64,000 nucleotides of DNA from NCBI RefSeq assembly GCF_001636295.1, contig NZ_CP014209.1:1736001-1800000 (forward strand), written 5' to 3'. Source of the DNA: Isoptericola dokdonensis DS-3. GTDB lineage: Bacteria > Actinomycetota > Actinomycetes > Actinomycetales > Cellulomonadaceae. Of this stretch, positions 1 to 14,925 are shown in pieces (the stretch's first letter is position 1; each line of letters opens with the position of its first letter). The notes under the pieces were generated by a model. It ran no database searches. It was given only the letters and a program-made list of their open reading frames with translations, and was not told the DNA's origin. Made by a program: the position numbers and the translations under genes.

Positions 1-149
1 CGGAGCGCCGAGTTCGGCTTCTTGGGGGTGGTGGTGTACACACGGGTGCACACGCCGCGCCGCTGCGGGGAACCCTTGAGGGCCGGAGTCTTGGACTTCC
101 CGGCCTTCGAGGTCCGGCCCTTGCGGACGAGCTGCTGGATCGTAGGCAC
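1..149 (-). CDS. rpsL: 30S ribosomal protein S12, N-terminal part
   Basis: The first 49 codons of S12, a decoding-centre protein of the 30S subunit, run off the left edge of the window. The translation begins [12 protein letters not shown] and continues through [13 protein letters not shown] and [16 protein letters not shown], which is typical of bacterial S12. The start is GTG at 149-147, preceded by a GGAGA ribosome binding site about five bases upstream. It lies downstream of rpoC on the same strand, the usual actinobacterial order rpoB-rpoC-rpsL. The Lys-43/Lys-88 streptomycin-resistance region is mostly outside the window and cannot be judged. Identity is secure; only completeness is lacking. 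Confidence 0.95.
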   Translation of the reverse strand, partial: MPTIQQLVRKGRTSKAGKSKTPALKGSPQRRGVCTRVYTTTPKKPNSAL

Positions 150-432
150 TACGTCTCCGTCGTCTCTCGAGCTCACGGGGACCGGGCGGTCCCCGACGGT
201 GGTCTGTCTGGCTTGTGCGTGCCGATCGCATGCGGCACACGCGGTCCTCGAAGGACCGCGACGCCACGTACCACCGGCTCGATGGCCCGAGCGCGCTCGT
301 CCGCACACGGCGGTCCGAACGTTCACCCGGGATGCCCCCGCACGACGTCGGCGGCGCGTCCTCCCGATCTCGACGGACTCACGTCCGAAGCCTCGGTGGA
401 TGCACGGCACGACAGCACGGGCACGGCTTCCA

Positions 433-461
433 AGATTACCCGCGGAAGCAAGCGGGGTCAA
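433..461 (-). promoter_or_regulatory. Predicted sigma-A promoter of rpsL
   Basis: On the minus strand a TTGACC -35 box (456-461) is separated by 17 bases from a TAATCT -10 box (433-438), a good match to the actinobacterial vegetative promoter. Transcription would start near 426, leaving a leader of about 275 bases before the rpsL GTG. This is inferred from sequence only. Confidence 0.65.
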
Positions 462-544
462 AGGGTGGGACGCCGGCCGTCCTGTGACGTCCGTCGCCCA
501 CCCCGTCGAGCGGTCGGTGGGAGCACCGCTCCCCCGCCGCCCAG

Positions 545-578
545 AGCCGTCCCCCGGCGGTCGCGCCGGAGGACGGCT
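545..578. terminator. GC-rich two-part hairpin
   Basis: AGCCGTCC (545-552) pairs with GGACGGCT (571-578). Inside it CCGGCG (554-559) pairs with CGCCGG (564-569) around a GTCG loop. A smaller hairpin, GGGAGC/GCTCCC, lies beside it at 520-534. No T-run follows on either strand. It may be a backup terminator behind rpoC or insulation upstream of the rpsL promoter. Confidence 0.4.
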
Positions 579-595
579 GTGAGGTGGGACGGCGA

Positions 596-700
596 CGGCG
601 CGGGGGGACCCGCCGTCCGACCGGTCGTGCGCTCTCCCGAAGTGGAGGGCGCGAAGCGCCCGTGAACGCGACCGGTCGGACGGCGGGTCCCCCCGCGCCG
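596..700. repeat. 32-bp perfect inverted repeat with conserved apical loop, behind rpoC
   Basis: Bases 596-627 are the exact reverse complement of 669-700 (32 of 32). The 41-base loop reads, on the plus strand, TCCCGAAGTGGAG, then a small hairpin GGGCGC-GAA-GCGCCC, then GTGAACG. The same two loop blocks recur in the inverted repeat at 36790-36884, whose stem is unrelated. It starts 13 bases beyond the rpoC stop, so it may end rpoBC transcription. However, the minus strand has no U-tract after the stem, and the loop motif is antisense to rpoC. Confidence 0.85.
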
Positions 701-713
701 CACCGAGAAAGGA

Positions 714-4598
<3,885 letters not shown>

Positions 4599-4657
4599 GA
4601 TGTCCTACTTCCTCAAAGCTCTTTCGAAATATCCGTGGTGTTCAGCTGGTCGCTGGA

Positions 4658-8170
<3,513 letters not shown>

Positions 8171-8355
8171 GAGGGGTCCTTCCCTGCAGTTCGATGGCAC
8201 GCTGTACGCTCGGTCGTGCGACGGGCACCGGGGCCGCGGGGGCGAGGACCGCGCCCGAGCGTCACGCGGTGAGTCCGGAGAGTCACACGTGGTGGCGGGG
8301 CGAGGACGTCGTCGGCGTGGTGGGAGCGTCGGGGCACAGTCGAGCGCAAAGCGCT

Positions 8356-8384
8356 AGCGTAGCCGAAACCGTCGAACAAGTCCA
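8356..8384 (-). promoter_or_regulatory. Predicted rpoB promoter
   Basis: TGGACT (8379-8384) and TACGCT (8356-8361) on the minus strand are spaced by 17 bases. This is the same architecture as the siderophore promoter at 36620-36648. It would give an rpoB leader of about 180 bases. Sequence-based inference only. Confidence 0.5.
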
Positions 8385-8604
8385 CCCGCGTGGGCGCGCG
8401 AGCAGACGTCCTCGGGTTTCACGGATCTGAGGACGTTGTCTCGGTGGCCGCCATATGCCGCCCAAGAAACGGTACCCACCAACGTTACCCGCCTCGGTGC
8501 GACGTCGCCACCCTTCGGGCGGAGGGTTTGCTCACACTCCCGCAGACCTTCACGAACCGTCCCCCACCGCGTCCGCCGGGCCCACCGGGCGGGTTCACGC
8601 ACGA

Positions 8605-8642
8605 CAGAACGGCCCGCACCCCGAGGGGTGCGGGCCGTTCTG
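8605..8642 (-). terminator. Intrinsic terminator of rplJL
   Basis: An 18-bp perfect stem (8605-8622 with 8625-8642) closes on a two-base GA loop about 55 bases beyond the rplL stop. The arm reads CAGAACGGCCCGCACCCC. Only a weak T-rich tail follows on the minus strand, but stem strength and position make termination likely. That would separate rplJL from rpoBC transcription. Confidence 0.75.
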
Positions 8643-8696
8643 GGAGCGTCCGCGGTCAGACCGCGGTCACCGTGAGGTGCGGCTGGGCCGCACGGC

Positions 8697-9086
8697 TCAC
8701 TTGAGCTCGATGGAGGCGCCGGCGCCCTCGAGGGCAGCCTTGGCCTTCTCGGCGGTCTCCTTGTTGACGCCCTCCAGGACGGGCTTCGGGGCGCCGTCGA
8801 CCAGGTCCTTGGCCTCCTTGAGACCGAGGGACGTGAGCGCGCGCACCTCCTTGATGACCTGGATCTTCTTGTCACCGGCGGCGGTCAGGACGACGTCGAA
8901 CTCGTCCTTCTCCTCCTCGGCGGCGGCGTCGCCGGCGCCACCCGCGGGGGCGGCCACGGCCACGGCGGCCGGGGCGGCAGCGGTGACGTCGAACTTCTCC
9001 TCGAAGGCCTTCACGAACTCGGAGAGCTCGATGAGGGTGAGCTCCTCGAAGACGGACAGGAGCTCTTCGGTGCTGAGCTTCGCCAT
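8697..9086 (-). CDS. rplL: 50S ribosomal protein L7/L12
   Basis: L7/L12 (129 aa) forms the dimers of the ribosomal stalk that recruit and stimulate translation factor GTPases. The N-terminal dimerisation helices ([16 protein letters not shown]...) are followed by an Ala/Gly-rich hinge at about 35-55. The conserved C-terminal domain contains [20 protein letters not shown]. Length and both domains are standard. It lies 81 bases downstream of rplJ on the same strand. The stem-loop at 8605-8642 ends this transcript. Confidence 0.97.
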   Translation of the reverse strand: MAKLSTEELLSVFEELTLIELSEFVKAFEEKFDVTAAAPAAVAVAAPAGGAGDAAAEEEKDEFDVVLTAAGDKKIQVIKEVRALTSLGLKEAKDLVDGAPKPVLEGVNKETAEKAKAALEGAGASIELK

Positions 9087-9167
9087 GATGGCGTTCCTTT
9101 CAGTCAGCGCTTCACGGGCCAGTCAGGCCCGCCAGAAGCAGGGGTGGTGTGTCGGTGCGCCGCCTGG

Positions 9168-9698
9168 TCAGGCAGCGACACCAGCCGATTCCTGCTTCTG
9201 ACGCAGGGCATCGATGACGCGGGCGACCTGGGCGGGCTTGGCGGTGAAGGCGTAGGCAGCCTGGCTGATCTTGGCCTTCATCACGCCGGCCGCCTTGGCC
9301 AGCAGGACCTCGCGGGACTCGAGGTCCGCGAGCTTGGTGATCTCCGCAGCGGTCAGGGGGGCGCCGTCGAGGACACCGCCCTTGATGACCAGCGCGGGGT
9401 TCGCCTTGGCGAAGTCACGCAGACCCTTGGCCGCCTCGACCGGGTCACCGGTCACGAAGGCGATCGCGGACGGTCCGGCAAGCTCGGCGTCGAGACCCTC
9501 GACACCGGCTTCCTTGGCCGCGATGGTGGTCAGCGTGTTCTTCACCACGGCGTAGGTTGCGTTGCCGCGCAGCGACCGCCGCAGCTCCTGGAGCTGCGTG
9601 ACGGTGAGCCCGCGGTACTCGGTCAGCACGGCCGCGTTGGAGCTACGGAGCTTGTCCGCGATCTCCGCGACGGCGGCTGCCTTGTCCGGCCTCGCCAT
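9168..9698 (-). CDS. rplJ: 50S ribosomal protein L10
   Basis: L10 (176 aa) is the base of the ribosomal stalk, binding 23S rRNA and the L7/L12 dimers. The start is ATG at 9698-9696 with GGAAGGA five bases upstream, giving [17 protein letters not shown]. An in-frame upstream start would add 14 residues without family support. The rRNA-binding N-terminus includes [18 protein letters not shown], and the C-terminal L12-binding helix ends [15 protein letters not shown]. Upstream lies a structured leader that probably mediates autoregulation by the L10-L12 complex. The CHAT gene ends about 260 bases upstream on the same strand, but a promoter lies between them. Confidence 0.96.
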   Translation of the reverse strand: MARPDKAAAVAEIADKLRSSNAAVLTEYRGLTVTQLQELRRSLRGNATYAVVKNTLTTIAAKEAGVEGLDAELAGPSAIAFVTGDPVEAAKGLRDFAKANPALVIKGGVLDGAPLTAAEITKLADLESREVLLAKAAGVMKAKISQAAYAFTAKPAQVARVIDALRQKQESAGVAA

Positions 9699-9911
9699 GG
9701 CAATCCTTCCGATGGTGGAGCCGCCGTCCACCCCGGACAAAGAGAAGAGCCCCGGCGCCGGTGCGCACGGGGCTCGGACTCCGCGGCCAGGCCGCGTGAT
9801 CGTCGTCGTGTCACCTGCGCTGGTCTCCGCTCCGTGGCGGGACTTCGGTCTTCAGCGTCTCAGGCGAACCTGGGCAGCGTCCGACGACCGGCGGTCTTGG
9901 GTTACTCGAGA
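9699..9911 (-). ncRNA. Probable L10 (rplJ) autoregulatory leader
   Basis: The untranslated leader between the predicted rplJ promoter and the rplJ start contains AAGACCGCCGGTCGTC and a GGTTCGCC segment, which I recall as typical of actinobacterial L10 leaders. It ends with an attenuator-like hairpin at 9747-9775. In the family, free L10-L12 binds the leader and represses rplJL. Assignment is from motif memory and position; a covariance search (Rfam L10_leader) would settle it. Confidence 0.55.
9747..9775 (-). terminator. Attenuator-like hairpin in the rplJ leader
   Basis: GAGCCCCG (9747-9754) pairs with CGGGGCTC (9768-9775). On the minus strand it is followed by the pyrimidine-rich TTCTCTTTGTCC, which looks like an intrinsic terminator placed before the rplJ start. 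Confidence 0.55.
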
Positions 9912-9940
9912 ACCTTACACGACCTGCGCCCGCGCTCGAA
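9912..9940 (-). promoter_or_regulatory. Predicted rplJ promoter
   Basis: On the minus strand TTCGAG (9935-9940), a 17-base spacer and TAAGGT (9912-9917) form a plausible promoter immediately past the end of the CHAT gene. The -35 match is weak. Confidence 0.4.
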
Positions 9941-9961
9941 CCCTGCGGGAGGAGGTCCTCG

Positions 9962-12538
9962 TCACACCGGCAGCGGAAGCGGGCCGTAGCAGACGAGCGG
10001 GACGGGCTCGTCCTCCGGTTCGACGGCGGCGGCCAGCGCCGCCGCCGGCGCCTCCCCGGCGGCCAGCGCAGCGTGCAGGCGCGGCATCACCCGAGCGGCG
10101 ACGTCGTCCCGCAGCGGGGCGACCGACGCGATGACCGCGCGGGCGCCGAGCCGGAGCAGGACGCTCTTGAGCCCCAGCGGCTCCCCGCCCACCCGGGTCG
10201 AGGCGCGCCCGACCTCGCAGGCCGACAGCACGACCACCGCTCCCCCCAGGTCCACACCGTCGAGCTCGTGGGCGAACAGCGGCCCGTCGGCCAGCCGGAC
10301 GCAGGAGAACAACGGGTTGTCGGGCTCGTGGACGCCGTGCGCGGCGACGTGCACGACGGCCGCCCGCGACAGCTCGGCCGTCGTCGCGGCGCAGGTCGCG
10401 TCCGCGCCGGTGAGGAGCACGGCCTCGTCCCACTCCCCCGCCACCAGCCCGGCCTCGCGCTCCGCCGACTCCAGGTCGGGCCCACCCACCACGAGGGCAC
10501 CGCGCCGGTGCGACGCCACCGGGGTCTCGCGCAGGTCGACCCAGGAGTGGACCCGCGTCGCCCGCCTGTCGCGGGACGGCAGCGACTGCCAGGGCAGGGA
10601 CAGCAGCCCGTCGCGCGCCGCCACGTAGAGCGGCCCCTCGACCTCCAGGGGCACCAGCAGCATCTCGTCGAGACGGGAGAGCGAACGCCGCGCGGACTGG
10701 GCGGCGACCTGGCGCATCGGTGCGGGGATGAGCCGGTTCGCCAGCACCTCGAGGTCCTGGCGGACACGGCGGGAGAGCTCGGTGACCTCGGCCTGGGGCG
10801 CCAGCTCGACGAGCCGGGACCCGCGGGCGTCGACCCGCACGGCCGTCACGCGGTCCCGGAGCAGGAACGACACCACCGCGGCGTCCCGAGGCTCCGCGGC
10901 CAGCCCGGCGCTCACCCCGCGCGCCGTGGCGGGACGGGGCACCAGCCCGCCCGCGGACCCGCCGAGCTGCCACGACCGCTGCCGCGCACGCTCCTGGAGC
11001 CGCCGGGCCTCCATCGTCTTGCGGGCCGCCTCCTGCGCGTCGTCACCCTCGCCCGCGCCGAGCTCGCGCGCCTCCTCGGCGGCGCGCCGGGCGCGCGCCA
11101 TGAGGTCCGCCAGCTCCGGGTCCTCGGGCGGGCGCACCCGCGCGGCACCGGCGAACGCCGCCCGCCCCCGCTCGGTCGCGTCGAACACGGTCCCCGGCCG
11201 TCCTGTCGACAGGGCCGCCTCCACGTCGACGACCGCCAGCCGGGCGCCGTGCGTCGCAGCGGCCGTCACCGCGTCCACCGAGCCGAGCCGGGCACGATGG
11301 TCGGCGAGGACGTCGTGACCGCGGCGGACCGCCGCCAGCCCGGCCCGGCGGTCGCCGACGGCGAACGCGAGCTGCGCGCGCACCGACTCGTGGTGCAACC
11401 GCAGCGGCAGGGGGCACGCCGTGAGCCGGCGCGGTGCCTCGGCGAGGACGGCGGACGCCCGGTCCGTGTCCCGGGCGAGCAGCGCCCATTCCGCGGCGAG
11501 CAGCCGGGCGGCCACCGACACCCCGGCCACCGCGGCCGGGCCACGGTCGTCGCCGGCACGGGCGAGGGCCAGTGCCTCGTCGCTCCGGCGCAGGAGCGTG
11601 GCGCGTCGTGAGGTGCGGGCACGGCGATCCTGGGACAGGCGCGCCTCGAGCTCGACCACCTGGGCCTGCAGCGCCCACGTCGTGTTGCCGACCCGCGCGA
11701 ACGCCCGGCGCGCCTGCCGCGCCCAGCGCGCCGCCTCGTCGGGCCGTCGCAGGAGCAGCGCGCACAGGGCGCGCGTGTACAGCGCGTCGGCGACCTCCCC
11801 GGCGAGGTTGTCGACGGCCAGCAGACCGGCCGAGTCCGCCAGCACCTGCTCCGCCTCGGAGACGAGCCCGGCATCGACCAGCACCTGCGCCCGCGTGACC
11901 TCCGACCATCCGTCGCGGCCGTCCGGGTTGCGGCGTACCGCCGTCTCGAGCTCGGCCAGCGCCGCCGGGAAGTCGCCCTGCCGGTAGTACGCGTACCCGA
12001 GGTTGAAGCCGGCGAACGCCTCGTACCGTTCGTGGCCGATCGCGCGGGCATGGTGGAGGGCGCGCTCGTGGTCCGCGACCACGTCGTCCAGCGCACCGTT
12101 CTCCAGGCCCGCCGCCGCCCGGTTGATGTGCAGGACCGCCCGGTCACGGTGGTTCTCCGGCGCGACCCCCGCCAGCGCCCGGTCGAACGCGGAGACGGCA
12201 CGGTGCGGTTCCCCGGACCACAGCAGGAGGAGCCCGTGCTGACCGTGGGCCACCGCGGCCAGCCGCTGGTCGTCGGCGTCCTGGGCGACCTGGAGCGCCT
12301 CGTCGATCATCCGACGCGCCGCGGTCAGGTCCCCGGTGAGGGCGTGCACACAGGACGCCTCACCCACCAGGGCGCGGACGCGCAGCTCCACCACCCACGA
12401 GCCCACCGTCGCCGGGTCGAGGGGCGCGACGTCGCGCAGCAGCGCGCGGAACGCCTTCGAGGCGGGCCGGACCCGGGAGGCCGCGTTGAGCTCCTGCGCC
12501 TCGCGCAGGCGCGTGTCGAGAACCGTCCTGCTCGTCAC
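9962..12538 (-). CDS. TPR-CHAT domain (caspase-like) protein
   Basis: An 858-aa protein with a C-terminal CHAT domain, a caspase-clan cysteine protease module. The catalytic His is in VHVAAHGVHEPD (about residue 734) and the Cys in VVLSACEVGRAS (about residue 774). Residues about 20-430 form tetratricopeptide-like helical repeats (for example GEPHRAVSAFDRAL and GDFPAALAELETAVRRNP), which usually bind a partner or sense an activator. A coiled or linker region separates the two parts. No signal peptide or membrane segment is seen, so it should be cytoplasmic. The GTG start at 12538-12536 lies 20 bases after the S8 protease stop, with a purine-rich AAGGGGG upstream. It is last in the sigma factor, 165-aa protein, S8 protease, CHAT unit. 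Target and trigger are unknown. Confidence 0.85.
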   Translation of the reverse strand: MTSRTVLDTRLREAQELNAASRVRPASKAFRALLRDVAPLDPATVGSWVVELRVRALVGEASCVHALTGDLTAARRMIDEALQVAQDADDQRLAAVAHGQHGLLLLWSGEPHRAVSAFDRALAGVAPENHRDRAVLHINRAAAGLENGALDDVVADHERALHHARAIGHERYEAFAGFNLGYAYYRQGDFPAALAELETAVRRNPDGRDGWSEVTRAQVLVDAGLVSEAEQVLADSAGLLAVDNLAGEVADALYTRALCALLLRRPDEAARWARQARRAFARVGNTTWALQAQVVELEARLSQDRRARTSRRATLLRRSDEALALARAGDDRGPAAVAGVSVAARLLAAEWALLARDTDRASAVLAEAPRRLTACPLPLRLHHESVRAQLAFAVGDRRAGLAAVRRGHDVLADHRARLGSVDAVTAAATHGARLAVVDVEAALSTGRPGTVFDATERGRAAFAGAARVRPPEDPELADLMARARRAAEEARELGAGEGDDAQEAARKTMEARRLQERARQRSWQLGGSAGGLVPRPATARGVSAGLAAEPRDAAVVSFLLRDRVTAVRVDARGSRLVELAPQAEVTELSRRVRQDLEVLANRLIPAPMRQVAAQSARRSLSRLDEMLLVPLEVEGPLYVAARDGLLSLPWQSLPSRDRRATRVHSWVDLRETPVASHRRGALVVGGPDLESAEREAGLVAGEWDEAVLLTGADATCAATTAELSRAAVVHVAAHGVHEPDNPLFSCVRLADGPLFAHELDGVDLGGAVVVLSACEVGRASTRVGGEPLGLKSVLLRLGARAVIASVAPLRDDVAARVMPRLHAALAAGEAPAAALAAAVEPEDEPVPLVCYGPLPLPV

Positions 12539-12558
12539 CCGGGTCCCGCCCCCTTCTG

Positions 12559-14346
12559 CTAGACGCCGGAACCGCCGATCGCCCCGCCGGACAGGTGGGT
12601 CGCCGTCGTCACAGCATCCCACGCGGCACCCACGGGCTCCGCCTGCGCGGCGGCACGCCGGGCGCCCTCCAGCCGCGCTGCGGCCACCTCGGCCGCCAGG
12701 TACGGCGCCGCGAAGGACGTGCCGCTCCACGTCGCGAAGCCGCCGGTGAAGTCGTCCGGGTCCACCGACGCCCGCGTGCCCGGCCGCAGCCGCTCCGGAA
12801 GGCTCACCTGCGGTGTCTCCGGGCCGTCGATCGTCTCCGGCATGGTCGAGACCACCGCGGCACCGGGCCGCACGCACGTCACCCACGGCCCGTCGTTGCT
12901 GAACACCGCCGTGGTGCCGTCGGGGTTGGTCGCGCCGGCCACCACGAGCGGCGGGTGATCGGCCGAGAGCTGCCGGTCGTCCACCGGCACCGGGACGGTG
13001 GTGCCGCCGTCGGCGCGCCCGGGTGCCGGGCGGCGCACGACGTGCGGCGCCCACGCCGCCGGGAACATGGGGCGGGTCGTCCCGTCGTTCCCGGACGCCA
13101 CCACCACCACGACGCCCGCTCGGCGCAGTGCGCGCAGCACGCGCCGCAGCGGCCCGTCGTAGCCGTAGTCCTCCGGCTGCTCGTGGTAGTACCCCATCGC
13201 CAGGACGGCGACGTCGATCGGGTGGTACCCGGCCTCGCCCGACTGTCCACGACGGTGGAACCGCAGCAACCGCCACAGCGTGTGCAGCATCTGCCACTCC
13301 GGGATGTCGCCGGACCCTCCGAAGGCCCGCACGGCGACGATCACGGCGTCCGGGCACACCTGGTGCACGATCCCGGCCATGAAGGTCCCGTGCCCGGCGA
13401 CCGGGTCCAGCGGGCCGGTGAGCGGGTCGACGCTGAGGCCGCCGTACTCGGCGTCCTCCGACTTGAGGTCGGGCACGGGGAAGGTGCCGACCGGCCTGCC
13501 GTCGTCGAGCGAGGCCGTCCGCACCACGACCGCGCTGTCCTGCGGGTCGTCCGGCTCGTACGGGCCGAACCACCGGTGGGACCCGACACCCGTGTCGACG
13601 ATCGCCACCGCCGGGCGTCGCGTGCCGTCGGCGGCGACCCAGGGCGTCTCGCCGTCCGGCAGCTCTCGACGCGGGGGGCCACCGAGGTAGCGCACCGGTG
13701 CGAGCCCGCCCGAGCCCGGCCGCCCGTACTCGTCGATCGCGCTCACCGGCAGCGGCGTCGACTTCGGCCGCGAGACCGGCACGAAGGGCAGCGGGGTGGA
13801 CTTCCCCCGACGCTGCGACCGCATCACGTGGTCGAGCGCCACCCGCGGGGCGGGACGCTCCCCCTCGTCGTCCGGGTCCGGTGCGTCGAGGTCACCGAGC
13901 TCCTCGGTGATCCGCTCGATCACCTGCCACACGTCCACCTCGAGGTCGTCGTCCCGGGCCGGCAGCAGCCGCAGGGCGTACCCGAAGGTCTCGTCGTCGA
14001 CGTCGTCGACCGCCAGGTCACCGAGCGTGCCGTCGTAGACGACCCGGTAGCCCATGTCCGTGGCGATGCGCCGGACACCGTCCAGCCAGGTCGCCGGCTC
14101 GCCCTCCTCCGCCCAGGCGTCCAGCGCGACCACCGCCTCCTGGCCGCCCGCCGTCAGCCGGCCGGCGTCCCCCGCCAGCCGCTCGCGCAACGGTGCCGGC
14201 AGGTCGCCGCGCACGATCAGCCGGTCCGCCACGTAGGTGGTGTCCTGGACACGGCTCGCGCCCGGGCTGCGCCGCACCCGGTCCGGGTCGAGATGACGGA
14301 CGGGACGGCGACCCCCGGCCGCGTCGTGGATGTACGACTCGCTCAC
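12559..14346 (-). CDS. S8 (subtilisin-like) serine protease, apparently cytoplasmic
   Basis: A 595-aa subtilase with a complete triad: Asp-251 in VAIVDTGVG, His-319 in GHGTFMAGI and Ser-544 in WSGTSFAAPYL; the oxyanion Asn is in ASGND (about 420). Residues 1-240 form an acidic, non-secretory N-terminal region. It includes a duplicated KSTPLP motif (about 182-187 and 195-200) that could be a linker or processing site. No signal peptide precedes it, unlike most subtilases. The GTG start has a strong GAGGAGGAG ribosome binding site. The gap before it carries a tandem 9-bp repeat. Pairing with a CHAT protease suggests a proteolytic cascade, but no substrate is indicated. Confidence 0.88.
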   Translation of the reverse strand: MSESYIHDAAGGRRPVRHLDPDRVRRSPGASRVQDTTYVADRLIVRGDLPAPLRERLAGDAGRLTAGGQEAVVALDAWAEEGEPATWLDGVRRIATDMGYRVVYDGTLGDLAVDDVDDETFGYALRLLPARDDDLEVDVWQVIERITEELGDLDAPDPDDEGERPAPRVALDHVMRSQRRGKSTPLPFVPVSRPKSTPLPVSAIDEYGRPGSGGLAPVRYLGGPPRRELPDGETPWVAADGTRRPAVAIVDTGVGSHRWFGPYEPDDPQDSAVVVRTASLDDGRPVGTFPVPDLKSEDAEYGGLSVDPLTGPLDPVAGHGTFMAGIVHQVCPDAVIVAVRAFGGSGDIPEWQMLHTLWRLLRFHRRGQSGEAGYHPIDVAVLAMGYYHEQPEDYGYDGPLRRVLRALRRAGVVVVVASGNDGTTRPMFPAAWAPHVVRRPAPGRADGGTTVPVPVDDRQLSADHPPLVVAGATNPDGTTAVFSNDGPWVTCVRPGAAVVSTMPETIDGPETPQVSLPERLRPGTRASVDPDDFTGGFATWSGTSFAAPYLAAEVAAARLEGARRAAAQAEPVGAAWDAVTTATHLSGGAIGGSGV

Positions 14347-14402
14347 GTGCTCCTCCTCGGATCAGGGCACGGCGAAGCCCGTGCCCACCGCTCGACGACG
14401 CT

Positions 14403-14427
14403 GTGGTGCAGGTGGTGCAGGTGGTGC
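14403..14427. repeat. Tandem 9-bp repeat GTGGTGCAG
   Basis: Two full copies (14403-14411, 14412-14420) and seven bases of a third lie in the 81-base gap between the 165-aa gene and the S8 protease gene. The role is unclear; it could be a slippage-prone leader. Confidence 0.7.
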
Positions 14428-14925
14428 CTAGAGCTCGACGACGGGTGTGGACACCGGTGTCTCGCCCTGGTGCATGAGCAGGCTCGCGGGACCACGCGGG
14501 ACGTCCTCCAGGACGAACCGGCCGTCCTCGTCGGACCGGGTCGTGCGGACCCCGTCCGGCCGGCGCAGCTCGATGTCGAGGGCCGCGGCCGGGGCGAGCC
14601 AGCCGTCCACGCGGACCGTGCCGCGCTCGCTGCCGGCCGACAGCGCGATCATCACGGTGAGGCGCTCGTGCGTGAACGTGATGGTGCGGGTCTCGACGGG
14701 GGCGTCGCTGCGCACCGACCCGGCCGGGACCTCGAGGACCTGGAGCTCCATGACCTCCGCCTCGAGGCTCGCCAGGGTCATCGCGAAGCGGGACCGTTCG
14801 ACGAGCCCGCCGGGGACCGGGTCGAGCAGGTCGTCGACGGCCGCCAGGCGGGAGAGCAGCGCGACGTCGGACCCGTCGAACGGGTCGTCCGCACCGGGGA
14901 CGTGGTCGAGCTCGGTCAGGTCCAT
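14428..14925 (-). CDS. Small protein with carboxypeptidase-regulatory-like C-terminal domain
   Basis: A 165-aa soluble protein. The N-terminal part is acidic and helical. The C-terminal part (about 105-165: VRVDGWLAPAAALDIELRRPDG then DEDGRFVLEDVPRGPASLLM) resembles the beta-sandwich fold of CarboxypepD_reg-like or CNA_B-like domains. No catalytic motif is seen. Its ATG (14925-14923) lies inside the last codons of the sigma factor gene, with GGGGAGG just upstream, so the two are translationally coupled. That coupling suggests a partner of the sigma factor, perhaps an atypical anti-sigma or a sensor or substrate of the proteases. Function is not known. Confidence 0.75.
   Translation of the reverse strand: MDLTELDHVPGADDPFDGSDVALLSRLAAVDDLLDPVPGGLVERSRFAMTLASLEAEVMELQVLEVPAGSVRSDAPVETRTITFTHERLTVMIALSAGSERGTVRVDGWLAPAAALDIELRRPDGVRTTRSDEDGRFVLEDVPRGPASLLMHQGETPVSTPVVEL

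Larger units (their letters stand above)
150..713. other. rpoC-rpsL intergenic region
   Basis: This 564-base spacer has no convincing gene. It holds the predicted rpsL promoter and leader (150-461), two hairpins (520-534 and 545-578), and next to rpoC a 32-bp perfect inverted repeat (596-700). I see no further conserved element in 150-430. Confidence 0.7.
8171..8696. other. rplL-rpoB intergenic region
   Basis: This 526-base spacer carries the rplL terminator (8605-8642) at its rplL side and a predicted rpoB promoter (8356-8384) in the middle. The remaining sequence up to the rpoB start is a leader of about 180 bases in which I see no recognised riboregulator or gene. Confidence 0.6.

Noticed and set aside
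9097..9110. Another copy of the 14-bp motif upstream of rplL
   Set aside because: Only AGTCAGCGC (nine bases) matches, and there is no 20-bp-phased neighbour, so chance is likely.
12539..13573. N-terminal extension of the CHAT protein into the S8 protease gene
   Set aside because: The extended frame lies entirely within the S8 protease, whose catalytic motifs are in the other frame; the GTG at 12538 directly follows that gene.
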